Source: Bacteroidales bacterium
Lineage (GTDB): Bacteria > Bacteroidota > Bacteroidia > Bacteroidales > Lentimicrobiaceae
DNA: 64,000 nucleotides
NCBI GenBank assembly: GCA_016709025.1
Contig: JADJEQ010000019.1
Span: forward strand, 186,001 to 250,000
Direction: 5' to 3'
Each line of letters starts with the position of its first letter. Position 1 is the stretch's first letter. Below, one piece after another: positions 44,818 through 53,952 of this stretch. The notes beneath the pieces were generated by a model that was not told where the DNA came from, made no database searches, and saw nothing but the letters and a program-made list of their open reading frames with translations. The position numbers and the translations under genes are program-made.

Positions 44818-46590
44818 TTGATGAACATCAACTCTTTTTCATTTACCATACAAATGAATCGGGCACTAAAAATGCCTTTGATTTTATTGCTGCTGGTTTT
44901 GTTTGGTTGTTCAGAACTTTTTGCCAACAACCGGCTCGATAGCCTCAGGACAGAACTTGCAAAGGCTGGGAATGACACTTCGTCTATCAGGATATACAGC
45001 TTAATTGCCAGCGAATTAAATACTCAAAAAAGCAGCCCCGATTCAGTCTTGCTTTATCTGAACAAAGCACTTGACCTTTCTGATAAATCGGGATACAACA
45101 AGCACCTGTATTCTATTTACGGACAGTTTGCTCTTCTGTTTTCAGGCAGTGGCAACTACTCTATTTCACTGGATTATCATTTTAAAATCCTGAATCTGCT
45201 TGATGCAGAACAAGCAAGGGAACCTGACAACATAACAATCCTGAGCAGGTATTCCAGCACTTATGTTATCATTGGAACCACCTATTTTAATCTTGAGAAC
45301 AATGCCAAAGCCCTGGAATATTACCAAAAGGGTCTTGATAAAATAAACCAGCTTGCCAAAATAGACCCGGATTTTCCGGTAAATGATAGGCGTCTGATTA
45401 TATTTATCAATATGGGTGGGGCATACCTGAGCGGCCGTGATTTTGAGAAAGCCAGGCAGAATTTCGAGAAGGCCCTCGAAATGAACAGGCAGATCAATAA
45501 CCAGGTGTATTATGGGGTATTGTATAATAACCTTGGAATTGTTTATAAGGAAAAGAAGGATTTCCCGAAGGCTTTGGACTTTTACAACAAGTGTCTTGAC
45601 ATCCGTACCAGGCTGGCGGATACGGCCGGTATGGCACAGATTTTCAACAATCTGGGTGATTATTATTATCTGACAGGCGATTATAACAAATCAATTGAGA
45701 TTCTTAACAAAGCATTGGCATTCAGCCGCAAGGCAGGAAACATCAGGTCACAAATGAAGGCAGCCAATTTTCTTTCAATGACCTATGAAAAAATCAACAA
45801 ACAAGCGGATGCACTGGCGATGCATAAGCTGTTTAAACAACTGAACGACAGTATCATTAACAGCGAACAGATTCAGAATACAGCCAGGCTTGAACTTCAG
45901 TACCAATACGATAAGCAACGCAAGGAAAGTGAACTGCAGCAAGAAATTATGCTGGCAAGAAAGGAGCGTAAAGCGCTGATTTATCTTATCATCGCCGGAT
46001 TGTTGTTGTTCTCGTTTGTGATTGTTATGCTGCTCAACCGCAACCAGCGGATTAAAATAAAACAGTCGAAGCTGCTACAGGAGAGCCTTGAACTTGAAAG
46101 TAAAAACCTGAACCTCGAAAAGCAGAACCTGCTGCTGGAAAAGCAAAACCTTGAACTTGAGCTCGAATTCCGCAACAAGGAACTTGCTACGCATGTGATG
46201 TACCTGTTGAAAAAGAATGAATTTATAGGATCAATTACTGAAAAGTTGCTGTCATTAAAGCCCTTGTTACTTCCGGAGAATAAAGTGTGGATGCAGGACA
46301 TTGTTAAAGAGATGAAGTCGAACATCGACAACACCGTCTGGGGCGAGTTTGAAGTCAGGTTTCAGCAGGTTCACAAGGATTTTTACCTGAAACTCAGCGA
46401 AAAGTATCCTGATCTTACGCCCAATGAAACAAAGTTGTGTGCTTTTCTGCGCCTCAATATGACCACCAAGGATATCTCCGCCATTACCTTCCAGTCGTTA
46501 AAAAGCATTCAGGTAGCCCGCGCCCGGTTGCGGAAAAAGATGGATATTACACGGGATGATAACCTGGTTTCATTGCTGCAGCAGTTATAG
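44818..46590 (+). CDS. TPR-repeat membrane protein with C-terminal HTH-like domain
   Basis: A 590-residue protein with an N-terminal signal (hydrophobic residues about 20-36), about six TPR repeats (about 60-350), one membrane helix (about 382-400), a Leu/Gln/Glu/Lys-rich coiled coil (about 405-465), and a C-terminal domain (about 510-590). The final segment LTPNETKLCAFLRLNMTTKDISAITFQSLKSIQVARARLRKK resembles a LuxR-type helix-turn-helix. The layout suggests periplasmic sensing and cytoplasmic DNA or partner binding, a common Bacteroidota type. No target is evident. Confidence 0.85.
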   Translation: MMNINSFSFTIQMNRALKMPLILLLLVLFGCSELFANNRLDSLRTELAKAGNDTSSIRIYSLIASELNTQKSSPDSVLLYLNKALDLSDKSGYNKHLYSIYGQFALLFSGSGNYSISLDYHFKILNLLDAEQAREPDNITILSRYSSTYVIIGTTYFNLENNAKALEYYQKGLDKINQLAKIDPDFPVNDRRLIIFINMGGAYLSGRDFEKARQNFEKALEMNRQINNQVYYGVLYNNLGIVYKEKKDFPKALDFYNKCLDIRTRLADTAGMAQIFNNLGDYYYLTGDYNKSIEILNKALAFSRKAGNIRSQMKAANFLSMTYEKINKQADALAMHKLFKQLNDSIINSEQIQNTARLELQYQYDKQRKESELQQEIMLARKERKALIYLIIAGLLLFSFVIVMLLNRNQRIKIKQSKLLQESLELESKNLNLEKQNLLLEKQNLELELEFRNKELATHVMYLLKKNEFIGSITEKLLSLKPLLLPENKVWMQDIVKEMKSNIDNTVWGEFEVRFQQVHKDFYLKLSEKYPDLTPNETKLCAFLRLNMTTKDISAITFQSLKSIQVARARLRKKMDITRDDNLVSLLQQL

Positions 46591-46843
46591 GCTCAGGATG
46601 ACTGTCAGTCTGAGCCTGTCTGCCTGTAACTTATTACATTAATTGCCTCTTATTAAGCAAACAGGCAGGCGGAGTCGAAGACAATTTTTCTTAACTAAAC
46701 GGTATGGCTGTATAAATAGCCAATACTCCGGGTTGAAAACAGGGATTATCCGGCCAGGAGGTTCTCCCCCAGGGTGCTCTTTGAATTGGGGAAGTTGTTT
46801 CGAAAGTATCTCTAAGCTGCTTTTTCTTTGGCAGACGAAAATA
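46591..46843. other. Intergenic region with GCCTGTCTGCCTG-type repeat
   Basis: This spacer carries GAGCCTGTCTGCCTG near 46610-46626 and an inverse-like CAGGCAGGCGGAG near 46660-46674, resembling the hairpin at 53835-53867. No gene was accepted. Confidence 0.45.
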
Positions 46844-47518
46844 TTACCGCTTCTTATAGGTCCACCCAAAACCCACATTTATTCCCGCCATGAATCTGTC
46901 TTCTGAGTAGGTTGGATGCCAGTGAGATTGTGAAGACCCAATGCTGATATGGTCCAGTAGAAATTTATAATCCGTAAAAACACCGGAAAAAATATGAAAA
47001 CCATTGTTCAGCTTTCTGTGAAATTGAAATGCCAGCCGGAATGAACATCCTCCTTCATATCCACCAGGCGTTTCGTTGATTGTTTTCGGGTTGTCGTTGG
47101 TGTAATAAGTAAATGATTGATAGTTACGCGGAATGTTGAAAATGAAACCTGTCTCTATCAGAAACTTATTTTTCTTTACTTCCTGCTTATTCAGTGGAAA
47201 CCCTATTAGAACCGGTATGTTATAATAATCAATACTATAAGTAACTTTGTCAATATTGTCTGAGCTCTCAAAAGAATTATAATATTTTTTTGAGGTATAA
47301 AATAACCCGGTTGTAATTCTGAATGGTTTAAAATTTTGTGATACAACGCCTCCAAATCCATAATTAAATTGAATTTCGTATTCAAGGAAATAGTGTGGAT
47401 ATAAAACAAATAGTTCAAACGAAAGCGCTGGTTTTAATTTCTCCGTACTATCCTGTGCAATAGAAGAATTGTATATAGCAAGGATGAAAATACAAGTGAT
47501 TACGAATTTATTTCGCAT
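46844..47518 (-). CDS. Hypothetical outer-membrane beta-barrel protein
   Basis: A 224-residue protein with a signal peptide (residues 1-21, cleavage after SIAQ), alternating aromatic beta-strand segments (YEIQFNYGFGG, FRITTGLFYTSKKYY, RLAFQFHRKLN) and a C-terminal strand INVGFGWTYKKR. This suggests an eight-stranded OMP or PorT-like barrel. The family and role are not identified. The gene is AT-rich relative to its surroundings and stands alone, suggesting a recent acquisition or relaxed constraint. Confidence 0.75.
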   Translation of the reverse strand: MRNKFVITCIFILAIYNSSIAQDSTEKLKPALSFELFVLYPHYFLEYEIQFNYGFGGVVSQNFKPFRITTGLFYTSKKYYNSFESSDNIDKVTYSIDYYNIPVLIGFPLNKQEVKKNKFLIETGFIFNIPRNYQSFTYYTNDNPKTINETPGGYEGGCSFRLAFQFHRKLNNGFHIFSGVFTDYKFLLDHISIGSSQSHWHPTYSEDRFMAGINVGFGWTYKKR

Positions 47519-47963
47519 AAGTTAAGCAGCATATCTCAAATAGCAGGAAAGTTTTTATTTGCACAACGAATTTACGTTACAATTCCGATTTGTCAATAGT
47601 AAATGAACAACTGCCCGTGTTAAATTATCTGGCGTAGCTGTTGTGCCGCATAACTGCTGATATTTGATTTATACAGGCTCAATATTGGTATCGTTATCCT
47701 TTGCGTTCAACAGATTGAACAAACAATTGGTTTGTTGATGATTTTTATGCTTATTCTATTGAAATTCCAATTTCATCCGGAAATATACTATCCCCGAATC
47801 CCTTGCACCATGACCTCGTAAAATATTTATAATCAGACAGATAGACTTCCTGTAGCATTTTTGTTCCCTCCATTTTACTGCCTGTAGCTTTTTTGTGGTG
47901 TATAATAATTAGGAGTAGCTGCCTGCGTGAACGAATTTTGCAGCAACGTTTTTACCACGAAAA
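47519..47963. other. Intergenic spacer, nothing recognised
   Basis: About 445 bp of AT-rich sequence between divergent genes. I see no credible reading frame, tRNA, terminator or repeat. It presumably holds promoters for the barrel protein on one side and the short charged ORF on the other. Confidence 0.5.
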
Positions 47964-48143
47964 ATGAAATCGCCAAAAAATAATAAATCAGATCAGGTCG
48001 AAAAGGAACTTCAGGATATGATTGATCAGTTGAACAGCGAAAATGTTGCGCTGACCAAGATACTGAGCCTTCTTGAACCCAAAGAAAAACTGAAAGACCG
48101 AAAAAAGCCGGGGTCCGGTGAAGATGGTATTTCAGAGAATTGA
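47964..48143 (+). CDS. Small charged coiled-coil-like protein
   Basis: A 59-residue frame not long enough to be picked up by most length cut-offs. It reads MKSPKNNKSDQVEKELQDMI, then a helix-forming segment (about residues 12-45) rich in Glu, Lys and Leu, and a Lys/Gly-rich tail. Codon use looks normal. It lies 45 bp upstream of the T9SS cargo gene on the same strand. The family is not recognised. The short spacing could mean co-transcription with the large secreted protein. Confidence 0.55.
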   Translation: MKSPKNNKSDQVEKELQDMIDQLNSENVALTKILSLLEPKEKLKDRKKPGSGEDGISEN

Positions 48144-48188
48144 GAACCAAATATTTAACCAATAAATAATAAACCAAATCGTTGAATC

Positions 48189-51100
48189 ATGAGAAAAATG
48201 ACTTTTTGTTTAACCCTGATGGTGATCCTGCTGTTTATTCAAACACAGAGTGGATTTGCGCAACAGGGCATTCTGGGGCATCTTGGGAAACCCTTCCAGG
48301 CACCCTCTGACAGAAACGGACCGGCGCTTTATGATCAGTTTAACATGGTGGGTGACGGCTTCATGGTTTGCCAGGAGTTTACCGATCCAGCATCTGCTGC
48401 CAATACAAGTTTTTCGGCCGATGACTTTGTCGTTCCGGCCGGAGAATCGTGGGCTGTGCGTTACGTAGATGTTGCCGGGGCATATTTTGCATGGAACGGC
48501 AATCAGATAGAATCGCTGAACATTACGTTCTACGAAAACAACAATGGTGTTCCGGGTGCTGCATTGCATACGTTCACACACTATACAAACTACAATGAGA
48601 TTCTGATCAATGACTACTCGCACAGCAGCCGGTTCGAGATCATGCTGCCCTCTACACTGGAATTTACCGAAGGTCATTACTGGCTGGGCGTGCAGGCAGT
48701 CGGCGATTTTGGCGTGATGGGCCAATGGGGCTGGCTGACACATCAGGGGTTTACCATCGAAAATGAATACCAGTGGAAGAATCCCGCCAATGGTTACGGC
48801 ACCGGCAATGTTGACTGGACAGCCGCTTCACTGATGACCTGGTACGATTTCAATCTGGCCTTTGCATTGTACGGAGAAGGACTTGACAATGATCTTACGC
48901 TGATGAGCATTGATGCTCCGGCAACTTCAGCTACCCTTGGTTCCTCTGAACAGATCACCGTGACACTGAAAAATGAAGGAAGCAGTCTGATGACCGGTTT
49001 TGACGTAAGCTATTCGGTGAATGGCGGAGCTACCATTACGGAGAATGTGGGTACTTTTTCGCTTGAAGCCAACCAGATCGCCCAATATACTTTTACCGCT
49101 ACGGCTGATTTTTCTGTACCCGGACCTTATGAAATTACTGCATCTGCTTTGGCATCCGGCGATCCACGACCTGAAAACAATACTGCAACAAAGAGTATTT
49201 ATAACCTCGGAACCATCTATCCGATGCCGGCTACCGGCACACAGACGATTACAACCTGCGGTGGTACCTTTACCGATTCGGGTGGATTGGATGGCAACTT
49301 TGGCGACTATGATGATGCTGTTACCACCATTTATCCTGAAATTTCCGGGGACCGCATCAGGCTTACTTTCATTGAGTTTAATGCAAGCTGGGGCGGATTC
49401 ACCATATACAACGGAACCGGCATGGATGCACCTTTGATCGGGACCTGGAATGGAACCGATAGCCCTGGTGTTATTGATGCCCTGAATCCCTCGGGAGCCC
49501 TGACCATTCATTTTATGGGACCGGGCTGGGAAAATACTTCAGGCTGGGTGGCTTTTATCTCCTGCACAACTCCGGTTCCTGACGATTTTGCTTTACTTGC
49601 CCTGAATTGCGACATTCCTACCATTTTCGTCGGGGATGTACCCTTGCTTTCTGCAAAAGTCCAGAATTACGGATCGGCATCACAGGAAAAGACGGTTACA
49701 TTCAAGGCCAACGGTGTTGAAATCGGCACCCAACTGACAGGCCTTCTCGGAGCAGCCGATACCGCATGGGTATCCCTTCCCTGGACACCAACCGAAGCCG
49801 GTAACTATCTGATTGAAGCCAGTGTACCGGAGGATGAAGGCGCTGACCCGAATAATTTTATTACCATTGAAAAGCCGGTTTACCCGTTTGGATCATTTTA
49901 TGAAGATTTTGAAGCAGAGATGTTTCCGCCTGAAAACTGGAGGCATGGCGGATTGTGGGGCAGGGCAACCGACCCGTCGAACGGAAATTTCAATGCACAG
50001 GCATTCTTCGCCTACAATCAATCGGATACCCTGGTAACTCCGCGGCTTCTGGTTGAAGATGGAGGGGCAATTTCATTTGCAGCGAAAACAACCATGTGGT
50101 GGGTTGGGAATATGGACCTTTACTGGCTCGACGAATCCACCGGCATCTGGAGTTATATTCAGAATATTCCGCTCAATACATTCAGCTATGACCTCTTTGA
50201 GATTGATCTCTCAGCGTATGCCGGCATTGGGCGCATCGGTTTCTTTGTAAATGTTACCGACCCCTACTCTTTTTCCGGAAGTGTACATCTTGACCAGGTA
50301 ATCGGTTCCGGAATTACCGTTTACTCCGATGACTTCGACCTGAAAGCCAAGGCATTCGAAGGCAATGATTATTACAATATCGGGGAGGAAGTAAGTTTCA
50401 GCCTGACCATACGGAATGATGGAATGATGGATATTCCTGCAGGTGACTATAACGTTAAACTGATGAGGGGAGGAAATTCACCTGAGGAATTATCTTCAAT
50501 TCCGGGCAACGAAATTGCAAGCTTTACTGAGCAAACGTATGATTTTACTTACACTTTCGATGCAATAGAGCAATTTCCGGTGTATGCCGAAATTGAATAT
50601 GCGGCCGATGAATATCCGGTTAACAATACCAGCCGGACCATCAATCTTCATGGATTGGCTGGTGAATCAGAAATTGTTAGTGTTGGAGAAGATGTTTTTA
50701 TTGCAAACTGGCCGATTGAATTTACCCTGAAAAAGAGTCTTTCGGAAACCATCTATGCAAACACCGAGATAAACCGTACAGGTGTGATTTTCGGTATTGG
50801 TTATGAATATTATTTTAAAGCAGATGAACTGAATGCACCGGTTCGCATCTGGATGGGTGAAACGGATACCCTGAATTTAATGACCTGGATTCCGGCAACG
50901 GAAATGACACTGGTATACGATGGTTTACTGAGCATTCCCGAAGGCAAACATTCAGTTTATATTCCATTCCAGACACCCTTTAATTACAGCGATGGTTCGA
51001 AAAACCTGATTATCATGACTGAAAAGATCGGAGATCACGGCCGGCCGGATCAGAATTATTACGGGTACGGATCAATGCAGATGTCCACCCTGGTAACTGC

Positions 51101-52727
51101 CAGCGATGTTGAAATCCCAGATCCTTACAATCCACCGACATATGGTGGGATGAGTACAAACATGAACCCCAACATAAGGTTTGTATTTAATGATAACCTT
51201 GGCCTGACCTCCGGCACGGTAAGTGAACAGGGTGGAGCACCGATTGAAGGGGCGAAAGTTGTGATTGATGATCTGAAAATTACGGCTATTACCGATGCTT
51301 CAGGCAATTACGAAATGCCTTTTGTCCCTGCCGGAGCATTTCAGGCAACGGCTGAGAAATTTGCCTATATGCCGGTGACCCAGCCATTGACTGTGAGCCA
51401 GGGCGTTAATACCGACCTCGATTTTACATTGGGGCTGCTCGAACTGGTGAATTTAACTGGTAATATAACCGGTGACAACGCGCCGGGTACAGGCATTGCA
51501 AATGCTGTAGTTACCCTGACAGGTTACAGCAATTTTAATACAACTTCAAACACTGGTGGTGATTTTGTCCTACAGAATGTTTACAGTTTCCAGACATACC
51601 TGCTTACAATTGATGCAGACGGGTACGACGTTTATACCGATGAAGTTGTTGTTTCAGATTCAGACATCGACCTGGGGGATATTGTTTTAACAGAAACCCT
51701 GCTGATTCCTTTTGCAGTGATTGCACAGCCGGGGATTGATCAGGCAGTTATTCAGTGGTCAGTGCCAACAGAATCGGCTCAAACAGTAATGGCTTTCGAT
51801 GATGGTGTTCATGAGAACGGATATGCCGGTGAACCTAACGAAGTAGTCTGGCTGGGCAACTATTTCCCGATAGAGGAGGTTTCAACGGTTACAGGTTTCG
51901 ATATATACTGGGCAGGTTACGGACTCAATACACAGCAGATCATGCGTCTGGATGTTTTCGATGATCAGAATAAGGTTGTTGTCAGCAGCGAAGAATTTTT
52001 ATCAGGCCTTGATGAATGGCTGCATATTGATATTCCGAATATCACACTTCAGGGCGATTATTATGTGATGATCAGCTGGAGCGGTTTGTTTGCCCAGTCA
52101 ACTTTCCTGGCTATTGATACCACTACCAACAACCCGGATTACGCGTATTATCGTTATCCTGACGGAGATTTTCAGCTGCTTTCCGGCCTGACCGGTCATT
52201 CCGGCACATTCCTTATGCATGCCAATGTTATGACGGAACCCGGAGACCGGGAATCCGGCAGAACAGTTAATTCGTACGACATCAGCTTCGGGTTGCTTGG
52301 TGATATAAACAATGCCGGAAACTGGCCATTGCTGAATGAGGCACCTTTAACTGCCAACACATATACCGATCTCAACTGGCCCCCGATGGTCAGCGGTAAG
52401 TATTTGTATGCGGTGAAGGCCTTGTACACCAATGGGGAATCGGAACTGGCCTTCTCGGATATACTTGATTTTGTGTATGTCAACAATTCATATGTTGCTG
52501 CACCTGAATTGCTGGTGTATCCGAATCCTGCTTCTGATGTCGTAACCATTTCCGGATCAGATCAGGCGGATCTGTCTGTTTATGGCATGGATGGCAGGTT
52601 ATATGCTTCAATTAAAATTGATTCTGATGCCTATCAATTAAATGTAAGCCGGTTTTCCAAGGGGTCCTATGTGCTGGTTTTAAGAAGCACAATAGGGGTA
52701 AAACAGCTTAAATTACTTGTGAACTAG
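48189..52727 (+). CDS. Large secreted multidomain protein with T9SS sorting domain
   Basis: This 1512-residue protein has a signal peptide (residues 1-24, ending FAQ) and is built of beta-sandwich modules. CARDB-like domains lie near residues 240-330 and 470-560, a CUB-like domain with two Cys near 352-458, a jelly-roll/MAM-like segment near 570-700, and two carboxypeptidase-regulatory-like domains near 1004-1080 and 1086-1160. The type A sorting domain at about 1442-1512 begins VYPNPASDVVTISG and ends VKQLKLLVN, directing secretion and cell-surface attachment through the type IX system. No hydrolase motif was found; adhesion or matrix binding is likely. Confidence 0.9.
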   Translation: MRKMTFCLTLMVILLFIQTQSGFAQQGILGHLGKPFQAPSDRNGPALYDQFNMVGDGFMVCQEFTDPASAANTSFSADDFVVPAGESWAVRYVDVAGAYFAWNGNQIESLNITFYENNNGVPGAALHTFTHYTNYNEILINDYSHSSRFEIMLPSTLEFTEGHYWLGVQAVGDFGVMGQWGWLTHQGFTIENEYQWKNPANGYGTGNVDWTAASLMTWYDFNLAFALYGEGLDNDLTLMSIDAPATSATLGSSEQITVTLKNEGSSLMTGFDVSYSVNGGATITENVGTFSLEANQIAQYTFTATADFSVPGPYEITASALASGDPRPENNTATKSIYNLGTIYPMPATGTQTITTCGGTFTDSGGLDGNFGDYDDAVTTIYPEISGDRIRLTFIEFNASWGGFTIYNGTGMDAPLIGTWNGTDSPGVIDALNPSGALTIHFMGPGWENTSGWVAFISCTTPVPDDFALLALNCDIPTIFVGDVPLLSAKVQNYGSASQEKTVTFKANGVEIGTQLTGLLGAADTAWVSLPWTPTEAGNYLIEASVPEDEGADPNNFITIEKPVYPFGSFYEDFEAEMFPPENWRHGGLWGRATDPSNGNFNAQAFFAYNQSDTLVTPRLLVEDGGAISFAAKTTMWWVGNMDLYWLDESTGIWSYIQNIPLNTFSYDLFEIDLSAYAGIGRIGFFVNVTDPYSFSGSVHLDQVIGSGITVYSDDFDLKAKAFEGNDYYNIGEEVSFSLTIRNDGMMDIPAGDYNVKLMRGGNSPEELSSIPGNEIASFTEQTYDFTYTFDAIEQFPVYAEIEYAADEYPVNNTSRTINLHGLAGESEIVSVGEDVFIANWPIEFTLKKSLSETIYANTEINRTGVIFGIGYEYYFKADELNAPVRIWMGETDTLNLMTWIPATEMTLVYDGLLSIPEGKHSVYIPFQTPFNYSDGSKNLIIMTEKIGDHGRPDQNYYGYGSMQMSTLVTASDVEIPDPYNPPTYGGMSTNMNPNIRFVFNDNLGLTSGTVSEQGGAPIEGAKVVIDDLKITAITDASGNYEMPFVPAGAFQATAEKFAYMPVTQPLTVSQGVNTDLDFTLGLLELVNLTGNITGDNAPGTGIANAVVTLTGYSNFNTTSNTGGDFVLQNVYSFQTYLLTIDADGYDVYTDEVVVSDSDIDLGDIVLTETLLIPFAVIAQPGIDQAVIQWSVPTESAQTVMAFDDGVHENGYAGEPNEVVWLGNYFPIEEVSTVTGFDIYWAGYGLNTQQIMRLDVFDDQNKVVVSSEEFLSGLDEWLHIDIPNITLQGDYYVMISWSGLFAQSTFLAIDTTTNNPDYAYYRYPDGDFQLLSGLTGHSGTFLMHANVMTEPGDRESGRTVNSYDISFGLLGDINNAGNWPLLNEAPLTANTYTDLNWPPMVSGKYLYAVKALYTNGESELAFSDILDFVYVNNSYVAAPELLVYPNPASDVVTISGSDQADLSVYGMDGRLYASIKIDSDAYQLNVSRFSKGSYVLVLRSTIGVKQLKLLVN

Positions 52728-52767
52728 TTTTTCTAACAACCCGGGTGGGGTTACTTTTGATTGCTTG

Positions 52768-52803
52768 CCGGATGTTGCCGTTTCAGGTAGCATCCGGTTT
52801 TTT
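52768..52803 (+). terminator. Rho-independent terminator of the T9SS cargo gene
   Basis: CCGGATG (52768-52774) pairs with CATCCGG (52791-52797), followed by TTTTTT. It lies 41 bp after the stop codon. Confidence 0.8.
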
Positions 52804-52859
52804 ATATTTTAACCTTTTGCCGATTGGGTGGATAAAAAATCCCGATTTGGAATCGGATA

Positions 52860-53038
52860 AAACCTAACAGGTCTTCTTACGACCTGTTAGGTTTAGACCG
52901 CCGTTAGCGGTTGGGAAAGATAGGATAAACCTACCAGGTCTTCTTCCCCTGTTAGGTTGAAAAGAAAGTAATAGGGTTAGAAATAATTATAAAATCAATC
53001 AAGAAGACCTAACAGGTCGGAAGAAAACCTGTTAGGTC
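52860..53038. repeat. Cluster of three ACCTAACAGGTC palindromes
   Basis: Palindrome 1 (52860-52894) has perfect 14-bp arms, palindrome 2 (52928-52958) has 11-bp arms with one mismatch, and palindrome 3 (53006-53038) has perfect 12-bp arms. The loops are TTCTTAC, TCTTCTTCC and CGGAAGAAA, so the third copy is inverted relative to the others. A small hairpin ACCGC-CGTTA-GCGGT (52897-52911) sits between copies 1 and 2. Confidence 0.8.
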
Positions 53039-53058
53039 GGGGGGGTAACCCATTTACT

Positions 53059-53757
53059 CTATTGTCTAAAGGCCGATAATTCCAGATGCTGACTAATCTT
53101 CCGGAAGCCTGTTCTCCAAAGTACAATCACAAAAGAAATGAAGGTGATGATCAATAAAAGAGATAGTAACGGATTTTCACCGGCCGACCCGGCAAACCAG
53201 AATATGAGGAAATCATAAATACCATGTGCCAAAATTGCATATATTATACTTTTAGACAGGTTGATAAAAGTATTGGTATGGCTAAACCGGGCCAATGAAA
53301 GAAAGTATCCCATGATAACCCCAAACAGGGCATGAGCCGGTACAGCAAGCACTCCGCGCATGATACCCACACCAACCCCATGTTCGGTAACGTACAGAAC
53401 GTTTTCGAGGCAGGCAAATCCCAGTGATACGAAAACTGCATATACGATTCCGTCATAGTATTCATTAAAGTTGCGATTCTTCCAGATGATCCAGTACAGG
53501 AAAAAAAATTTGAAGAGTTCCTCTGGAATAGCTGCCCAAACAAATGCTTTGAATAGAGCAGTAAGAATCAAACTCACAGCCGGTATAGAGGCATCGTCAA
53601 AAGGAGCCAGAACAACTAAGGTTGCAATGGCTGAAAATACACCCCCGGTAAATGCTTTCAGCAAAAGCCCTAAAGGCTCTTTTTCGTATTTGTCGCGGTA
53701 ATAAATATAGATCAGGATAACGATTACGGGAATAACAGAGATGGTGACCAGCAGCAT
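53059..53757 (-). CDS. PrsW-family intramembrane metalloprotease
   Basis: A 232-residue polytopic protein with about seven helices. It carries the PrsW motifs: AIPEELFKFFF (about residues 76-86, with the EExxK glutamates), FACLENVLYV (about 115-124), PAHALFGVIMGYF (about 139-151) and AHGIYDFLIFWF (about 180-191). Relatives include B. subtilis PrsW, which starts anti-sigma factor cleavage, so a role in envelope-stress signalling is plausible. No sigma/anti-sigma pair is adjacent. Confidence 0.93.
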   Translation of the reverse strand: MLLVTISVIPVIVILIYIYYRDKYEKEPLGLLLKAFTGGVFSAIATLVVLAPFDDASIPAVSLILTALFKAFVWAAIPEELFKFFFLYWIIWKNRNFNEYYDGIVYAVFVSLGFACLENVLYVTEHGVGVGIMRGVLAVPAHALFGVIMGYFLSLARFSHTNTFINLSKSIIYAILAHGIYDFLIFWFAGSAGENPLLSLLLIITFISFVIVLWRTGFRKISQHLELSAFRQ

Positions 53758-53834
53758 ACACAGAAGAATTTCGTGTAAATATAAGAAATCATTGGTGTCC
53801 GGGAAATTATTTGAAGTGAGGAACCGACCAAAGG

Positions 53835-53867
53835 GAGCCTGCCTGCCTGCTTCAGGCAGACAGGCTC
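53835..53867. repeat. Long hairpin between PrsW and kinase genes
   Basis: GAGCCTG-C-CTGCCTG pairs with CAGGCAG-A-CAGGCTC around a 3-nt loop, with a single mismatch. It lacks a T tail. Related sequence occurs near 46610-46674 and next to 59162 (GAGCTCACCAAAGGTAATC matches the bases after this hairpin), so it may belong to a dispersed family. Confidence 0.6.
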
Positions 53868-53952
53868 ACCGAAGGTAATCTCAGATTCATTATTTGATTT
53901 TTTAAATTTTTAACCGGACACTATTGATAAGAAATGGTTAAAGACGACCAGC

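Noticed and set aside
47875..48177. 100-residue minus-strand frame
   Set aside because: It is antisense to the 59-residue charged frame and shows no domain or credible signal; the plus-strand reading fits the neighbourhood better.
48210..48743. 177-residue minus-strand frame inside the T9SS cargo gene
   Set aside because: The plus-strand gene has a signal peptide, domains and a sorting domain; the antisense frame has no motif.
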